The translations under genes were made by a program, and so were the position numbers. A model generated the notes under the pieces. The model made no database searches. It was not told where the DNA came from and saw only the letters and a program-made list of their open reading frames with translations. Below are positions 8,508 through 17,000 of a stretch of DNA of 17,345 nt, piece by piece; within the stretch, counting starts at the first letter, position 1, and each line of letters opens with the position of its first letter. The DNA comes from JBBIVP01 sp037439705 [NCBI: bacterium] (GTDB lineage: Bacteria > JBBIVP01). The stretch spans positions 1 to 17,345 of the forward strand of contig JBBIVP010000022.1 in NCBI GenBank assembly GCA_037439705.1. Direction: 5' to 3'.

Positions 8508-9502
8508 TAAGACTTATCGGTTTGCAGGGCAACTCTGAAGAAAAGAGGGCATATTCCATAGTTCAAAAGTTCCTTAACTACTGCTCCATCCACTCCTGCA
8601 AACTCCATAAACGATGATGGAATCTCCTCCTCTTTCAAACCAGATGGATGTACACCCTTTCTCAACATGTCCATTGTTGATTTCGGATTGCCTTCCTTCA
8701 AATAATTCGGGTCAAGGGCTATAAATCCCGGCTCTTTCTTTTCAGATTCCTTTAAAATTTTTGGGTCATCCTCAATCATAAAAAATGGATAACAGTTCAA
8801 ACCACAATTAAAACACGCACTTCTCCTGTGAACAAATTTTTTCAATTCCTCACCGATACTCAACCCAATCTCCTTTCCCCTTGGAAGTTTCAACATCTTC
8901 TTGAATGACTCTTCAGATATGGAAATGGAACCCATTCCCCTCACGCACACTGCTTTCAGATTCTTTTTCCTGAATTCCTCACCCGCACCGATTGAATCAA
9001 ATCCTCCCCAGTATCCCTGAGAAAGAGCGGATGGAGACCCGGTGCCTGTTACAAGAGCCTGGACCTTTTCATCTCCGTGGTCTTCCTTCAGAAAATCCAG
9101 TGTTTCCCATACATCTTTATTGCTCAAATTTTCAGCAGAAAGGATATCGCATATCCCGTCCCTTATCCAGAGACGAACAGGAGAGGAAGAACTGTTTTTT
9201 ATAACAAGAAAGTCAAATCCTGTGAGTTTGAATTCAACGGGGAAAAACCAGTTGAGAGGAAGGCAAAAACTTTTCCCGTTCCTTTTCCAGAGAACAAATC
9301 CCATACATCCTGAGGGGAAGAAACTCGCTGTCCAGGTTCCTGTTCCTATTACAATAGGCTCAGCATCAGCAAACCTCTTTAAAAGTTCAACCACGATTTC
9401 ATAACCGCCTTTGAGAGAGGAAATAAGGTCTTCAATCTCAAAATCCTCCACCTCTCCTTTGCCGAGGTCAACCATTAAAGCTTTTCCATTCCAGAATTCC
9501 AT
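8495..9502 (-). CDS. Short aldehyde:ferredoxin oxidoreductase (AOR) family protein
   Basis: 335 residues, against about 600 for normal AOR proteins. The first ~190 residues follow the AOR N-terminal domain: NGKALMVDLGKGEVE, KLTGFDFLVIKN, PVRLWIRDG, KDVWETLDFLKE, then KKNLKAVCVRG. Next comes CFNCGLNC (C230, C233, C237), the CxxCxxxC cluster motif of the family. Near the end YGICPLFF (C318) resembles the GLC segment that supplies the fourth cluster ligand in full-length AOR, but the preceding conserved Asp of the DxxGLC pterin motif is replaced. Most of the middle and C-terminal tungstopterin-binding region is therefore absent. The gene is preceded by AGGAGGG, begins one base after the ferredoxin stop and ends cleanly in TGA, so it does not look like a recent frameshift. 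It may be a cluster-carrying electron-transfer subunit rather than a catalytic aldehyde oxidase. Confidence 0.75.
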   Translation of the reverse strand: MEFWNGKALMVDLGKGEVEDFEIEDLISSLKGGYEIVVELLKRFADAEPIVIGTGTWTASFFPSGCMGFVLWKRNGKSFCLPLNWFFPVEFKLTGFDFLVIKNSSSSPVRLWIRDGICDILSAENLSNKDVWETLDFLKEDHGDEKVQALVTGTGSPSALSQGYWGGFDSIGAGEEFRKKNLKAVCVRGMGSISISEESFKKMLKLPRGKEIGLSIGEELKKFVHRRSACFNCGLNCYPFFMIEDDPKILKESEKKEPGFIALDPNYLKEGNPKSTMDMLRKGVHPSGLKEEEIPSSFMEFAGVDGAVVKELLNYGICPLFFRVALQTDKSYLNF

Positions 9503-9503
9503 T

Positions 9504-9845
9504 TCATCCCTCCTCTACCTGAAGGCATCCTGTAGGACATAAAACCACACAGAAACGGAACTCCTCATCCCTGCACAGATCACAGGGTTCCCTCATCACA
9601 ATTGGCTTGCTTGATGCTCCACCACCTGCTGATTCGCCTGGCTTCAAAGTTTCAGGACCCTCGGGTCTTGCAAGATAAATGTCCTTTTCTCTTTTCAGAA
9701 TCACCCCGAAATAATCCTTTTTTTCAACCCTGTGAAGCATTATTGATGAACTCATTGCATTGAACTCCCTGTCCCTGTGATATCCACAGGCATACTCGCA
9801 TATTCCGCAGGCATTACATTTGATTGTATCTATCTTTATCTTCAT
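9504..9845 (-). CDS. Ferredoxin-like subunit with two [4Fe-4S] motifs
   Basis: 113 residues. The first cluster motif is C10-C13-C16-C20 (CNACGICEYACG); the second is C88-C91-C99-C103 followed by Pro, with an extra C107. A CxxCx7CxxxCP second motif and the ~65-residue insert between the two motifs resemble the electron-transfer subunits of multi-subunit oxidoreductases (HycB/CooF-like, and ferredoxin partners of AOR-type enzymes) more than small free ferredoxins. The insert contains a flexible GESAGGGASS stretch. The ATG directly follows the TAG of the HdrD-like gene and has GGAGG five bases upstream. It lies between HdrD 2 and the AOR-like gene, so it most likely carries electrons between them in the cytoplasm. 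No signal peptide is visible. Confidence 0.87.
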   Translation of the reverse strand: MKIKIDTIKCNACGICEYACGYHRDREFNAMSSSIMLHRVEKKDYFGVILKREKDIYLARPEGPETLKPGESAGGGASSKPIVMREPCDLCRDEEFRFCVVLCPTGCLQVEEG

Positions 9846-11069
9846 CTATACCTCCATTGACTCAATCAATAGCTCCTCCACATCCATAACCTTTATCCTT
9901 CCTCCCATAGAGTCTGCAGCAGGAGAAAGGTTCAGTTCACAGAAAGGACATACGCTTGCAAGAATCTCAGCACCTGTAGCCAGTGCTTCCTCTATCCTCT
10001 TTCTTGCAACCCATTGCGCATAATCCGGATATGCAGTCCTAACACCTCCACCTGCTCCACAACAGAACGACCACTCCCTGATCCTCTCCATTTCAACAAA
10101 TTCAACTCCTGGAATTGCCTTCAGAACCTCCCTTGGAGGGTCGTATATTCCTGCATATCTTCCAACATGACAGGGGTCATGATAGGTAACCTTTTTATTC
10201 AACTCCTTTTTAAATGGAAACCCCTTATCTTTAAGCCTTTCGTAAATAAACTCAATGATGTGAACTACCCTCGGTTTCAAATCACCTTCGTATGAATGAA
10301 GAAATGTGGAATAACATCCAGCACAGGCAGTAACAATCGTTTCAACCCCCAAGGAATTCAAAACCTCAAGCGTTTTTCTTTTCTGTTTTTCAAACGCTTT
10401 ACTATCACCAATTCTTATTATTGTGGAGCCACAGCATGCCTCATTCTTTCCGAGTATTCCAAAATCAATTCCCATGATGGAAAGAAGTTTTATGGTAGCC
10501 TCAGAAACTCTCATATATGCAGGGTCAAAACTTCCAGTGCATCCCACAAAATAAAGGACCTGAGCCTTCTCCTTTGGAAGTTCCTTTACAGAAATTCCAA
10601 GCCTTCTTACCCATCTATCCCTTTCCGTTCTTGGCTTCATCCATGGATTATCATAATTTTCAATGCTTTTAATAAGGGGCTGGTGCTCTTTGGGAGGACC
10701 GTATCCATTTCTTACAAGAAATTCCCTGAGAGCCATAATAGCACTTACAGGTTCAAGCCCTTTTGTAGAGTTGCATATAGCGAAACAATTCCCGCAGAGG
10801 GTGCATGTAAAAGCAATATGAATCAACTTCTCAGTAATCGGAATTTCAGGAGGATCCTGAAGCAAAGCCCTTATTATCTCATGCCTTCCTGATGCATAAT
10901 ACGCTTCAAATCCGAACCTTGTTCCCGACGGACAGTTATCAGAAAAACGATGACTCTTCAATTTCTCGGGATTTGTCATTCCACACATCCTGCATCTGAC
11001 ACACTTCATTGCCATTGTTCTGAATGCGGAAAGTGGTTTTACCTCAACTATCTTTGCACCCTCAGCCAT
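9846..11069 (-). CDS. HdrD-like (Fe-S) oxidoreductase, first gene of redox operon (HdrD 2)
   Basis: 407 residues. The layout is the same as HdrD 1: two N-terminal Fe-S motifs, an ENYDNPWMKPR linker, and two CCG domains (C177, C212-C213, C249-C252; C300, C336-C337, C374-C377). The first N-terminal motif is unusual: C23-C26-C29, then sixteen residues before C46-Pro, instead of the usual three. The second, C89-C92-C95-C99, is regular but followed by Asn rather than Pro. HdrD/BamD-type proteins transfer electrons or reduce disulfides; next to a ferredoxin and an AOR-like gene it recalls the BamB-C-D grouping. The start at 11069 is fixed by a strong AAGGAGAT six bases upstream, with a promoter and a tandem palindrome further up. 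It is a paralog of HdrD 1 five genes away in the same operon. The exact substrate is unknown. Confidence 0.87.
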   Translation of the reverse strand: MAEGAKIVEVKPLSAFRTMAMKCVRCRMCGMTNPEKLKSHRFSDNCPSGTRFGFEAYYASGRHEIIRALLQDPPEIPITEKLIHIAFTCTLCGNCFAICNSTKGLEPVSAIMALREFLVRNGYGPPKEHQPLIKSIENYDNPWMKPRTERDRWVRRLGISVKELPKEKAQVLYFVGCTGSFDPAYMRVSEATIKLLSIMGIDFGILGKNEACCGSTIIRIGDSKAFEKQKRKTLEVLNSLGVETIVTACAGCYSTFLHSYEGDLKPRVVHIIEFIYERLKDKGFPFKKELNKKVTYHDPCHVGRYAGIYDPPREVLKAIPGVEFVEMERIREWSFCCGAGGGVRTAYPDYAQWVARKRIEEALATGAEILASVCPFCELNLSPAADSMGGRIKVMDVEELLIESMEV

Positions 11070-11074
11070 ATTGT

Positions 11075-11130
11075 ATCTCCTTTTTGTAATATACCTCTAT
11101 TAGAGTATCTCTTTTAGAGGTAATTGTCAA
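11075..11130 (-). promoter_or_regulatory. Promoter and ribosome site of the redox operon
   Basis: On the minus strand a perfect -35 TTGACA (11125-11130) is followed after 17 bases by TACTCT (11102-11107), a weak -10 matching the consensus at three of six positions. The ribosome site AAGGAGAT lies at 11075-11082, six bases before the HdrD 2 ATG. The promoter lies only about 20 bases after the serA stop, with no terminator hairpin between, so read-through from the serine genes may also reach this operon. Confidence 0.6.
11095..11119. promoter_or_regulatory. Tandem palindromic operator overlapping the redox operon promoter
   Basis: Two near-identical 11-base palindromes lie head to tail: CTCTATTAGAG (11095-11105) and CTCTTTTAGAG (11109-11119), centres 14 bases apart. 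The outer arms ACCTCTA (11093-11099) and TAGAGGT (11115-11121) also pair with each other. One copy lies in the -35/-10 spacer and the other overlaps the -10 and probable start site, the usual position for a repressor. The regulator is not in the window. A role in transcription control is inferred from position and symmetry. Confidence 0.5.
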
Positions 11131-11150
11131 GCGATTTTTTTATTGAACCT

Positions 11151-12743
11151 TTAAAGTCTTACCTGAACAACAGATATTATATTTGGCAATTTGCCGAGCT
11201 CCTCAAGAACATCTTTGGAAGCTGGAGTATCTATGTGGACAAGGGCTATCGCCTGTCCACCCGGAGCCATCCTTCCTATGTGCATGTGGGCAATGTTTAT
11301 CCCGTTTTTTCCAAGGGTTGAGCCAATATTACCTATCACGCCCGGTCTATCCCAGTTTCTCAGAATTATTATTGTTCCTTCGGGAACCGCTTCAAGGTGA
11401 AAATCATCAATTCTCACTATTCTCGGGTGTCTCTTCCCAAAAACAGCACCCGCTACAGTTCCCTCTTTTGAATCAAGTTTAACCTTTATTGTGACCAAAG
11501 AGGCATAATCGCTGCAAACCTCAGTTTTTCTTTCAAAAATGTTTATACCCCTTTCTTTTGCTATGAATGTGGAGTTTATCAGATTCACATTCTCACCCAC
11601 AAAACGAATAAGGAATCCCTTCAAAAAGGACTTTGTGAGGTAATCAGTAGAAAGCCTTGCCACTTCTCCCTCGTATGTTATCTCAATTGTATGAATTGGT
11701 CCAGGAAATATCTGGGAAACCAAAAGGCCAAGTTTTTCGGTAAGTTCCATATAAGGAGAAAGTATATAATAAACCTCTTCCGAAAGAGAAGGAAGGTTGA
11801 ACGCATTTCGCACAATTCCCCTTACAAAATAATCCACTACCTGATTGGCTATATCTACAGAAACATTCCTCTGTGCCTCAACAGTTGAAGCGCCGAGGTG
11901 GGGGGTGGCAACAACATTTTCAAGTTTTGCAAGTTCCCACTTTACTGGTGGTTCTTATTCCCAGACATCAATTGCTGCACCCGCAATTCTTTTCTGAACC
12001 AGAGCCTCGTAAAGGTCATCCTCATTTACAATTCCACCCCTTGCACAATGAAGGAGCATGGCAGATGGTTTCATTTTTTCAATGGCAGATTTATTTATTA
12101 GATTCCTCGTCTCCTCATTAAGTGGAACATGGATTGAAATGAAATCCGAAGTCCTCAAAAGTTCATCAAGGGAAACCATCTTCACCCCCATCTTCTTCGC
12201 CCTTTCCTCAGGAATGTATGGGTCGTAGGCTATTAGGTTCATTTTCAGCCCAATAGCCCTCTCAGCAACAACTGAACCTATGTTACCGAGCCCGATTATT
12301 CCAAGGGTTTTGTTAAAGAGTTCAACCCCCTCCAACTTTTTCTTCTCCCATTTCTCCTCCTTCATCAACCTGTCAGCTAAAGGGATTTTTCTTGCAAGAG
12401 CAAAAAGCATTGCTAGGGTATGTTCAGCAGTGGTTATTGTATTTCCAAGTGGAGTGTTCATAACGATAATTCCCTTTTTGGTAGCATATTCAACATCCAC
12501 ATTGTCAAGCCCTATCCCTGCCCTTCCTATGAGCTTTAACCTCTTTCCCCTATCAATTACATCCTTTGTGACCTTTGTTGCGCTTCTCACAATTATCGCA
12601 TCGTATTCTCCTATGAGCTCAAGAAGTTCCTCTTTTGTAGTTCCTTTTCTCACATCAATTGAGATAAAATCCTTATAGTTCTCAAATATCTTTACTCCCT
12701 CGGGGGCGAGACCATCTGTTGCTATAACTCTAACCTTTTCCAT
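11151..12743 (-). pseudogene. serA: D-3-phosphoglycerate dehydrogenase split by an in-frame TAA
   Basis: SerA oxidises 3-phosphoglycerate to 3-phosphohydroxypyruvate with NAD, the first step of serine synthesis. The frame runs 530 codon positions, the usual length of long-form bacterial SerA, but codon 263 is TAA (11955-11957). Before it: the N-terminal substrate domain and the NAD-binding domain with GLGNIG at 151-156 and ARGG carrying Arg235. After it, in the same frame: EPPV, TPHLGAS with catalytic His282, the intervening (ASB) domain, and a C-terminal ACT domain (RPGVIGNIGSTLGKNGINIAHM) that in relatives senses serine. Family alignment predicts Lys at the stop (DVWE-K-EPP), so AAA to TAA is a one-base change. 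The 262-residue product lacks the catalytic Glu264 and His282 and should be inactive. The start overlaps the aminotransferase gene by 14 bases, with GGGAGG upstream. A sequencing error is a real alternative to a true mutation. Confidence 0.9.
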
Positions 12744-13893
12744 CTCTCATTGCCTCCCAGTATATCTCCATCGCCCTCTTCACACCATTGCCAAAAGAAA
12801 ACTCATATCCCATATCCTTTAAAGCCATCTCAACTGCTGAAAGGGTAAGTATCATATCAAATGGGTCGTAATAGCCTATGTGTGCAATCCTGAATATCTT
12901 TCCCTTTAATCTGTCCTGTCCACCAGCAATTATTATCTTAAACTTCTCCCTCAAATACTTCACCACCTTCTGTCCGTCAATTCCTTCAGGACAAATAGCC
13001 GCTGTGACCGCTTCTGATGGAGAATCCTCAGCAAGGAGTTTCAAACCTATTGCCTTCAATCCCTCCCTTACCCCCCTTGAAAGGATTCTGTGCCTTTCAA
13101 AAATTTTCCCAAGCCCTTCCTCCTTAAGCATATCAAGGGACTTTGAAAGACCGACTATGAGGGAAACTGCAGGTGTATAGGCTGTCTGTGCCTTCAACTG
13201 ATTCTTTTTTTCTTTTTTTAAGTCAAGGTAATATCTTGGAAGATTGGATATTTCGGAAAGCTTCCAGGCTTTTTCACTAACTGAAATAAAGGCGAGCCCT
13301 GGTGGAAGCATCAATGCCTTCTGTGAACCCCCTACAACTATATCAAGACCCCAATCATCTGTTTTCACATCAAAAACTCCAAGTGCAGTTATAGCATCAA
13401 CTACGATTATTGTTCCATCCCTTCCTTTAAGGAGTTCTGCAATTTCTTTTACAGGATGTTTAACGCCTGTTGATGTTTCAGATGCCTGAATGTAAACAGC
13501 CCTTGCCTCCGGATTCTCCTTCAAAGCCTTCTCCACAAGAGATGGGGCAACTGCTTTTCCCCATTCCACATCTATGTTGATCGGAACGCAACCGTAAGCG
13601 GTGAGAATTTCAGACCATCTTTCTCCGAACTTTCCACCCCGAACAACAATTGCCTTATCACCCCTCTTCAAGAAGTTTGAAACTGCACTCTCCATCGCAG
13701 CAGTTCCTGATGAAGCAAGAATGAGAACATCATTCCTTGTCTGAAAGAGCCATTTCAGGTCTTCCCGGACCTTCTCAAAAAGTGGGATGAAATCATCTGA
13801 ACGGTGATGTGGAACAGTTTTTGCCATTGAAAGCAAAACCTCAGGAGGAACCTCGGTTGGTCCCGGAGCAACAAGATGCCCTTTAAATCTCAT
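12730..13893 (-). CDS. Class V aminotransferase (alanine/serine-glyoxylate type), probable phosphoserine role
   Basis: 387 residues. PLP-dependent fold type I, class V family: N-terminal APGPTEVP with TVPHHRSDDF, the phosphate-binding SSGTAAMES near residue 61, VVDAITALG with the PLP-contacting Asp near 166, and GGSQKALMLPPG with Lys192 as the Schiff-base lysine. It resembles alanine:glyoxylate / serine:pyruvate aminotransferases. Because it sits first in an operon with serA, its likely job is converting 3-phosphohydroxypyruvate to phosphoserine in place of a classical SerC; broad-specificity relatives with this activity are known, for example in Methanocaldococcus. The start is supported by AAGGAGG six bases upstream, and a promoter is visible further up. 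No phosphoserine phosphatase gene is in the window. The family call is firm; the phosphoserine role is inferred from context. Confidence 0.87.
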   Translation of the reverse strand: MRFKGHLVAPGPTEVPPEVLLSMAKTVPHHRSDDFIPLFEKVREDLKWLFQTRNDVLILASSGTAAMESAVSNFLKRGDKAIVVRGGKFGERWSEILTAYGCVPINIDVEWGKAVAPSLVEKALKENPEARAVYIQASETSTGVKHPVKEIAELLKGRDGTIIVVDAITALGVFDVKTDDWGLDIVVGGSQKALMLPPGLAFISVSEKAWKLSEISNLPRYYLDLKKEKKNQLKAQTAYTPAVSLIVGLSKSLDMLKEEGLGKIFERHRILSRGVREGLKAIGLKLLAEDSPSEAVTAAICPEGIDGQKVVKYLREKFKIIIAGGQDRLKGKIFRIAHIGYYDPFDMILTLSAVEMALKDMGYEFSFGNGVKRAMEIYWEAMRDGKG

Positions 13894-13920
13894 CTTTAGC
13901 CTCCTTAATTGATGAAATAA

Positions 13921-13948
13921 AATATAGCAAAAGAATTTATTATTTCAA
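13921..13948 (-). promoter_or_regulatory. Probable promoter of the aminotransferase-serA operon
   Basis: On the minus strand TTGAAA (13943-13948) is followed after 16 bases by TATATT (13921-13926). The ATG at 13893 follows with a strong AAGGAGG ribosome site. A small ATTATT/AATAAT inverted repeat overlaps the -35 box; in such A+T-rich sequence it may mean nothing. Confidence 0.5.
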
Positions 13949-13972
13949 TAATATTCACCATTTTTTCTTTCT

Positions 13973-14007
13973 GGAAAAAATAAAAAAGGGGGCGAAAAGC
14001 CCCCTTT
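13973..14007 (-). terminator. Rho-independent terminator after the large surface-protein gene
   Basis: A nine-base-pair perfect stem AAAGGGGGC / GCCCCCTTT (13985-13993 with 13999-14007) encloses a five-base loop. On the minus strand it is followed by a T-rich tract TTTTTTATTTTTT. It lies about 25 bases after the stop of the minus-strand gene ending at 14033 and before the aminotransferase promoter, so it separates the two transcription units. Confidence 0.9.
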
Positions 14008-14032
14008 CTCTTCTCAAGAAAAAAGAACTAAA

Positions 14033-17000
14033 TTATGAGCTTCTCCTCCAGATGAGAGGAACGAAAAGAAGAATGAGACCAATTCCGAGCCCTGTTGAGC
14101 TCACAACTGAACATCCAAATCCAGATGCGGATGTTGATACCTTGAAGACCATTGATGCAGTTGAGATATTCCCAAGGTCGTCCTTAGCCCTCACCTCAAG
14201 CCTGTGAAGACCCTCATCAAGTCCTGAAAGGGTTATTGTCCTAACTTTTGCGAATGGTGTCCAGTCAGAACCATCAACCCTGTAAGAGACTGTCACAAGT
14301 TCATCAGGAGCCTGTGCATCCCTTGCATCAATGTAGAATGTTGGAGATGATGTGGCAACTATGTTCATATCTCCAGCGCCATGTATTATTATTGATGGTC
14401 CGAGGGAGTCAATCCTGAAGGTATAAACTGCTGGGGTTGGGTCCATATTTCCATCTGAGTCAACTGCACGAACCTCAAGGATGTGGTTCCCTTCATAGAG
14501 GTATGAGAATACTGCTGATTTCTGGGGAATGAATGGTGTCCAGAACCCCTTATCAAGCCTCCATGCGTATCTTATTGTATCGCCTGTGTCATAATCATCG
14601 TATGCATCAAAGACAAATCCCGCATCCATTGCGGTTAGTTTTTCAGCAGGGATTATCCTCGTTTCAGGTGGATTGAACCCATCAAATCCATCAGATGGGC
14701 TCAAACCGAGACCACCAAGCGCTCCACCTTCAAGGAGGTTTATTATGATGGCTGATGTTAATCTACCATAAAGCATGGTTGAAATGCCGAGCCAGTCAGG
14801 TGGATTCATCCAGTTGAGGTCTGTAGGATACCACATTAAGGGGGTTGAGTTTGTTGCAGAGAGGAGATAAACAGGCATCCTCCATGTTATTGTGCTTCCT
14901 GACATGAAACTTCTTGCCGGTCCTATTGGCATAATTGAGGCTGCTGGACAGGTTCTTGTTCCAGGGGCTGTGCATACGCTATCATCCGTAACCCTGAAGG
15001 TTATGGGCATATTCAGGGCTTTTCCAAGGTCAAAACCTATATCTGCTGTGAAACCTATTGCCATTGATAGGATTGTTGGGATGAGGTTTGAAAGGATTCC
15101 GTTGAGGTCCCTCCTTGAAAGCCCTGTCAGTGCCTCATAGTATTCAAGGTAATAATTGATGCCAGAAGAAAGCATACCACCTATATGAAGAACCCTTCCT
15201 GTTCTCATTGCTACACCGCCAAAGTCCCACAGGTCAAACCTTGCGTCATTCCTCAGAAGTTCAATGTCAAGTCCTAATAGCATTCCGAAGTCAAGACCGA
15301 ATACCCTCTGAGCACCCCATGCTGTTGCACCCGCAGGAAAGACATGGAAGTCAAGGTGGAGGTGAGGTATTCCAATGGTGAGGTCAGCCTGTGTCTGGGT
15401 TGTGATTGATGTTGCGAAATTCGGATAACCATTTGTTATATAAACTATAGACCTCCCACCTGTTAGAATGAAAGGAACCTGTGCAATTCCTGTTGCGTTC
15501 ACCTGATATATTGGAGAATATGTTCTCGGACCTGTTGTTGTTGGAGGATATGCCTGCTCAAATAAAGGTGTGTAATCCAATCCCGCTGGGTCAGGACTCT
15601 TGAATGATGGGACAACCCTTATTTGCATATCGTTATCCCCATACAATTCCTGAAGTTTCGGCATAAGCATGCCAAATGTCTGGGTGTTTAAAATTCCTGA
15701 TAGAAACTCACCTATTGTTGGAGTATTTCCATCAATGACCATACACAGTGCACCTGACCTTATAATTGATGTTATTGCCCTTGAGAAGAAGTTGTGATGA
15801 AGGGCAATTCCAAGGTGATACGGGAATGTGTTTGTTGTTGTTCCAACTGTATAACTCAATTGCTTGAATTCAGCAGTAGTAGTTGTTGTGTTTAAGAGCC
15901 GGTCTGTATAAGTTCCTGTTGACTGACCTGTAACAAATTCGGTGACAGTGCAGGCATATCCAGGGAGAGTATAGTACTTCTGGTCATAACAGACCTGTGA
16001 GACAACAGGTGTTATTTGACCAGTATAACCACCTGCTGTATGCTGAAGGGTAACGCAGGATGTCATTGGCTCAAGGTTTGGTGCGGATGGTGTTCCTGCA
16101 TTTCTTGTGTAATATATGTCAAGACCGAGGTCTCCTGGAAGGAGAACGCCAACCGAATCTGCCCAGAGGTCAAACCTTGCTCCTAGATCTATGTATATCG
16201 GGTCTGTTGCTTGGGTTAATGGGTGGTCAAAAGATATTGTGTCAAGGGTTGGTGAGAGGTCCATTGAAAGGGTTGAGGCGAGGTAATAACCAACGCATCC
16301 TGGGTCACTTGCTGGATATATCTCATCACCGCAGGCAGGGTTTGTTCCTGCCCTTGATGTGGTTGTCCCAGGGATTGTGCACTCATTTGCATCAGGTGTG
16401 CATATATTTCCATCGTTTCCACCAGGGAATGTCCCGTAGGTGCACTCGCAGGTGAATACATCCTGAAGTCTTGCCATTATTTGTGCCTCAAGGAATGGAA
16501 GGGTTCCACCTATGTTCTGGGATGGATTGTAATTCGGGTCATCATACATATCCCCACACCTGTTGTTCCCGTTTCTGTCGCAGAAGGCTATTCTTTCTGC
16601 AGTAAATGTTGAAGGGCAGGCAAATCCACCCCATGGACCACAGCAGGAAGTGACCGTTGTTCCTGTTGGAGAAGTTGATGGTCCTGAAAATAGGGTATTA
16701 GGGTCGCTACCTCCTCCAAAAACCTGATAGCAACCAGGGGTAGTGCATATAAGGTTTGGATTCCTCTGCCACTGGAAATAGACATTTGCATAGAGGTTAA
16801 GTCCTGCGATATTAACCCTCAAAAACTTTCTGTGGCATCCACCCGCTCCAAAGTCATTATCCGGATCTCTATCAGGGTCGCACCATGCACCGCTGTCATT
16901 AGCACCCGTCGGAGATTTGTAATTAACATGTGTCTGGCTAACACCTCCAACTGTTAAATCGTCATAATCCATCCATGCCCTCACTGATGTGGAAAGGATA

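Noticed and set aside
9042-9404. Overlapping plus-strand reading frames opposite the AOR-like gene
   Set aside because: Three mutually overlapping frames with no ribosome sites, opposite a gene with clear family similarity.
8495-9502. AOR-like gene shortened by a recent frameshift
   Set aside because: Only about 75 bases separate its stop from the next gene, with no room for the missing ~270 residues, and the C-terminus keeps an AOR-like cysteine segment.
10296-10892. Plus-strand 198-residue reading frame
   Set aside because: Antisense to the CCG and Fe-S region of HdrD 2, whose cysteine motifs show that the minus strand is the coding one.
11151-11837. A separate 228-residue gene starting at GTG 11837, downstream of serA
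   Set aside because: The frame is continuous with serA back to the TAA at 11955-11957 and the missing residues (TPHLGAS and following) are present before 11837; it is the second half of one broken serA.
11955-11957. Stop codon reassignment or programmed recoding in serA
   Set aside because: TAA ends other genes here normally (for example 4242-4244 and 7200-7202), and no recoding signal is recognisable; mutation or sequencing error is simpler.
12280-12678. Plus-strand 132-residue reading frame
   Set aside because: It lies entirely antisense to the well-conserved NAD-binding half of serA, and its Ser/Ile/Phe-rich composition is that of a reversed-frame shadow.
13935-13960. ATTATT/AATAAT inverted repeat as an operator for the serine operon
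   Set aside because: Short, purely A/T and in very A+T-rich DNA; no second copy was seen to support a binding site.
16060-16455. Plus-strand 131-residue reading frame and nearby short frames
   Set aside because: Antisense to the large surface-protein gene; leucine/glutamine-rich composition from reverse reading, with no ribosome site or recognisable motif.
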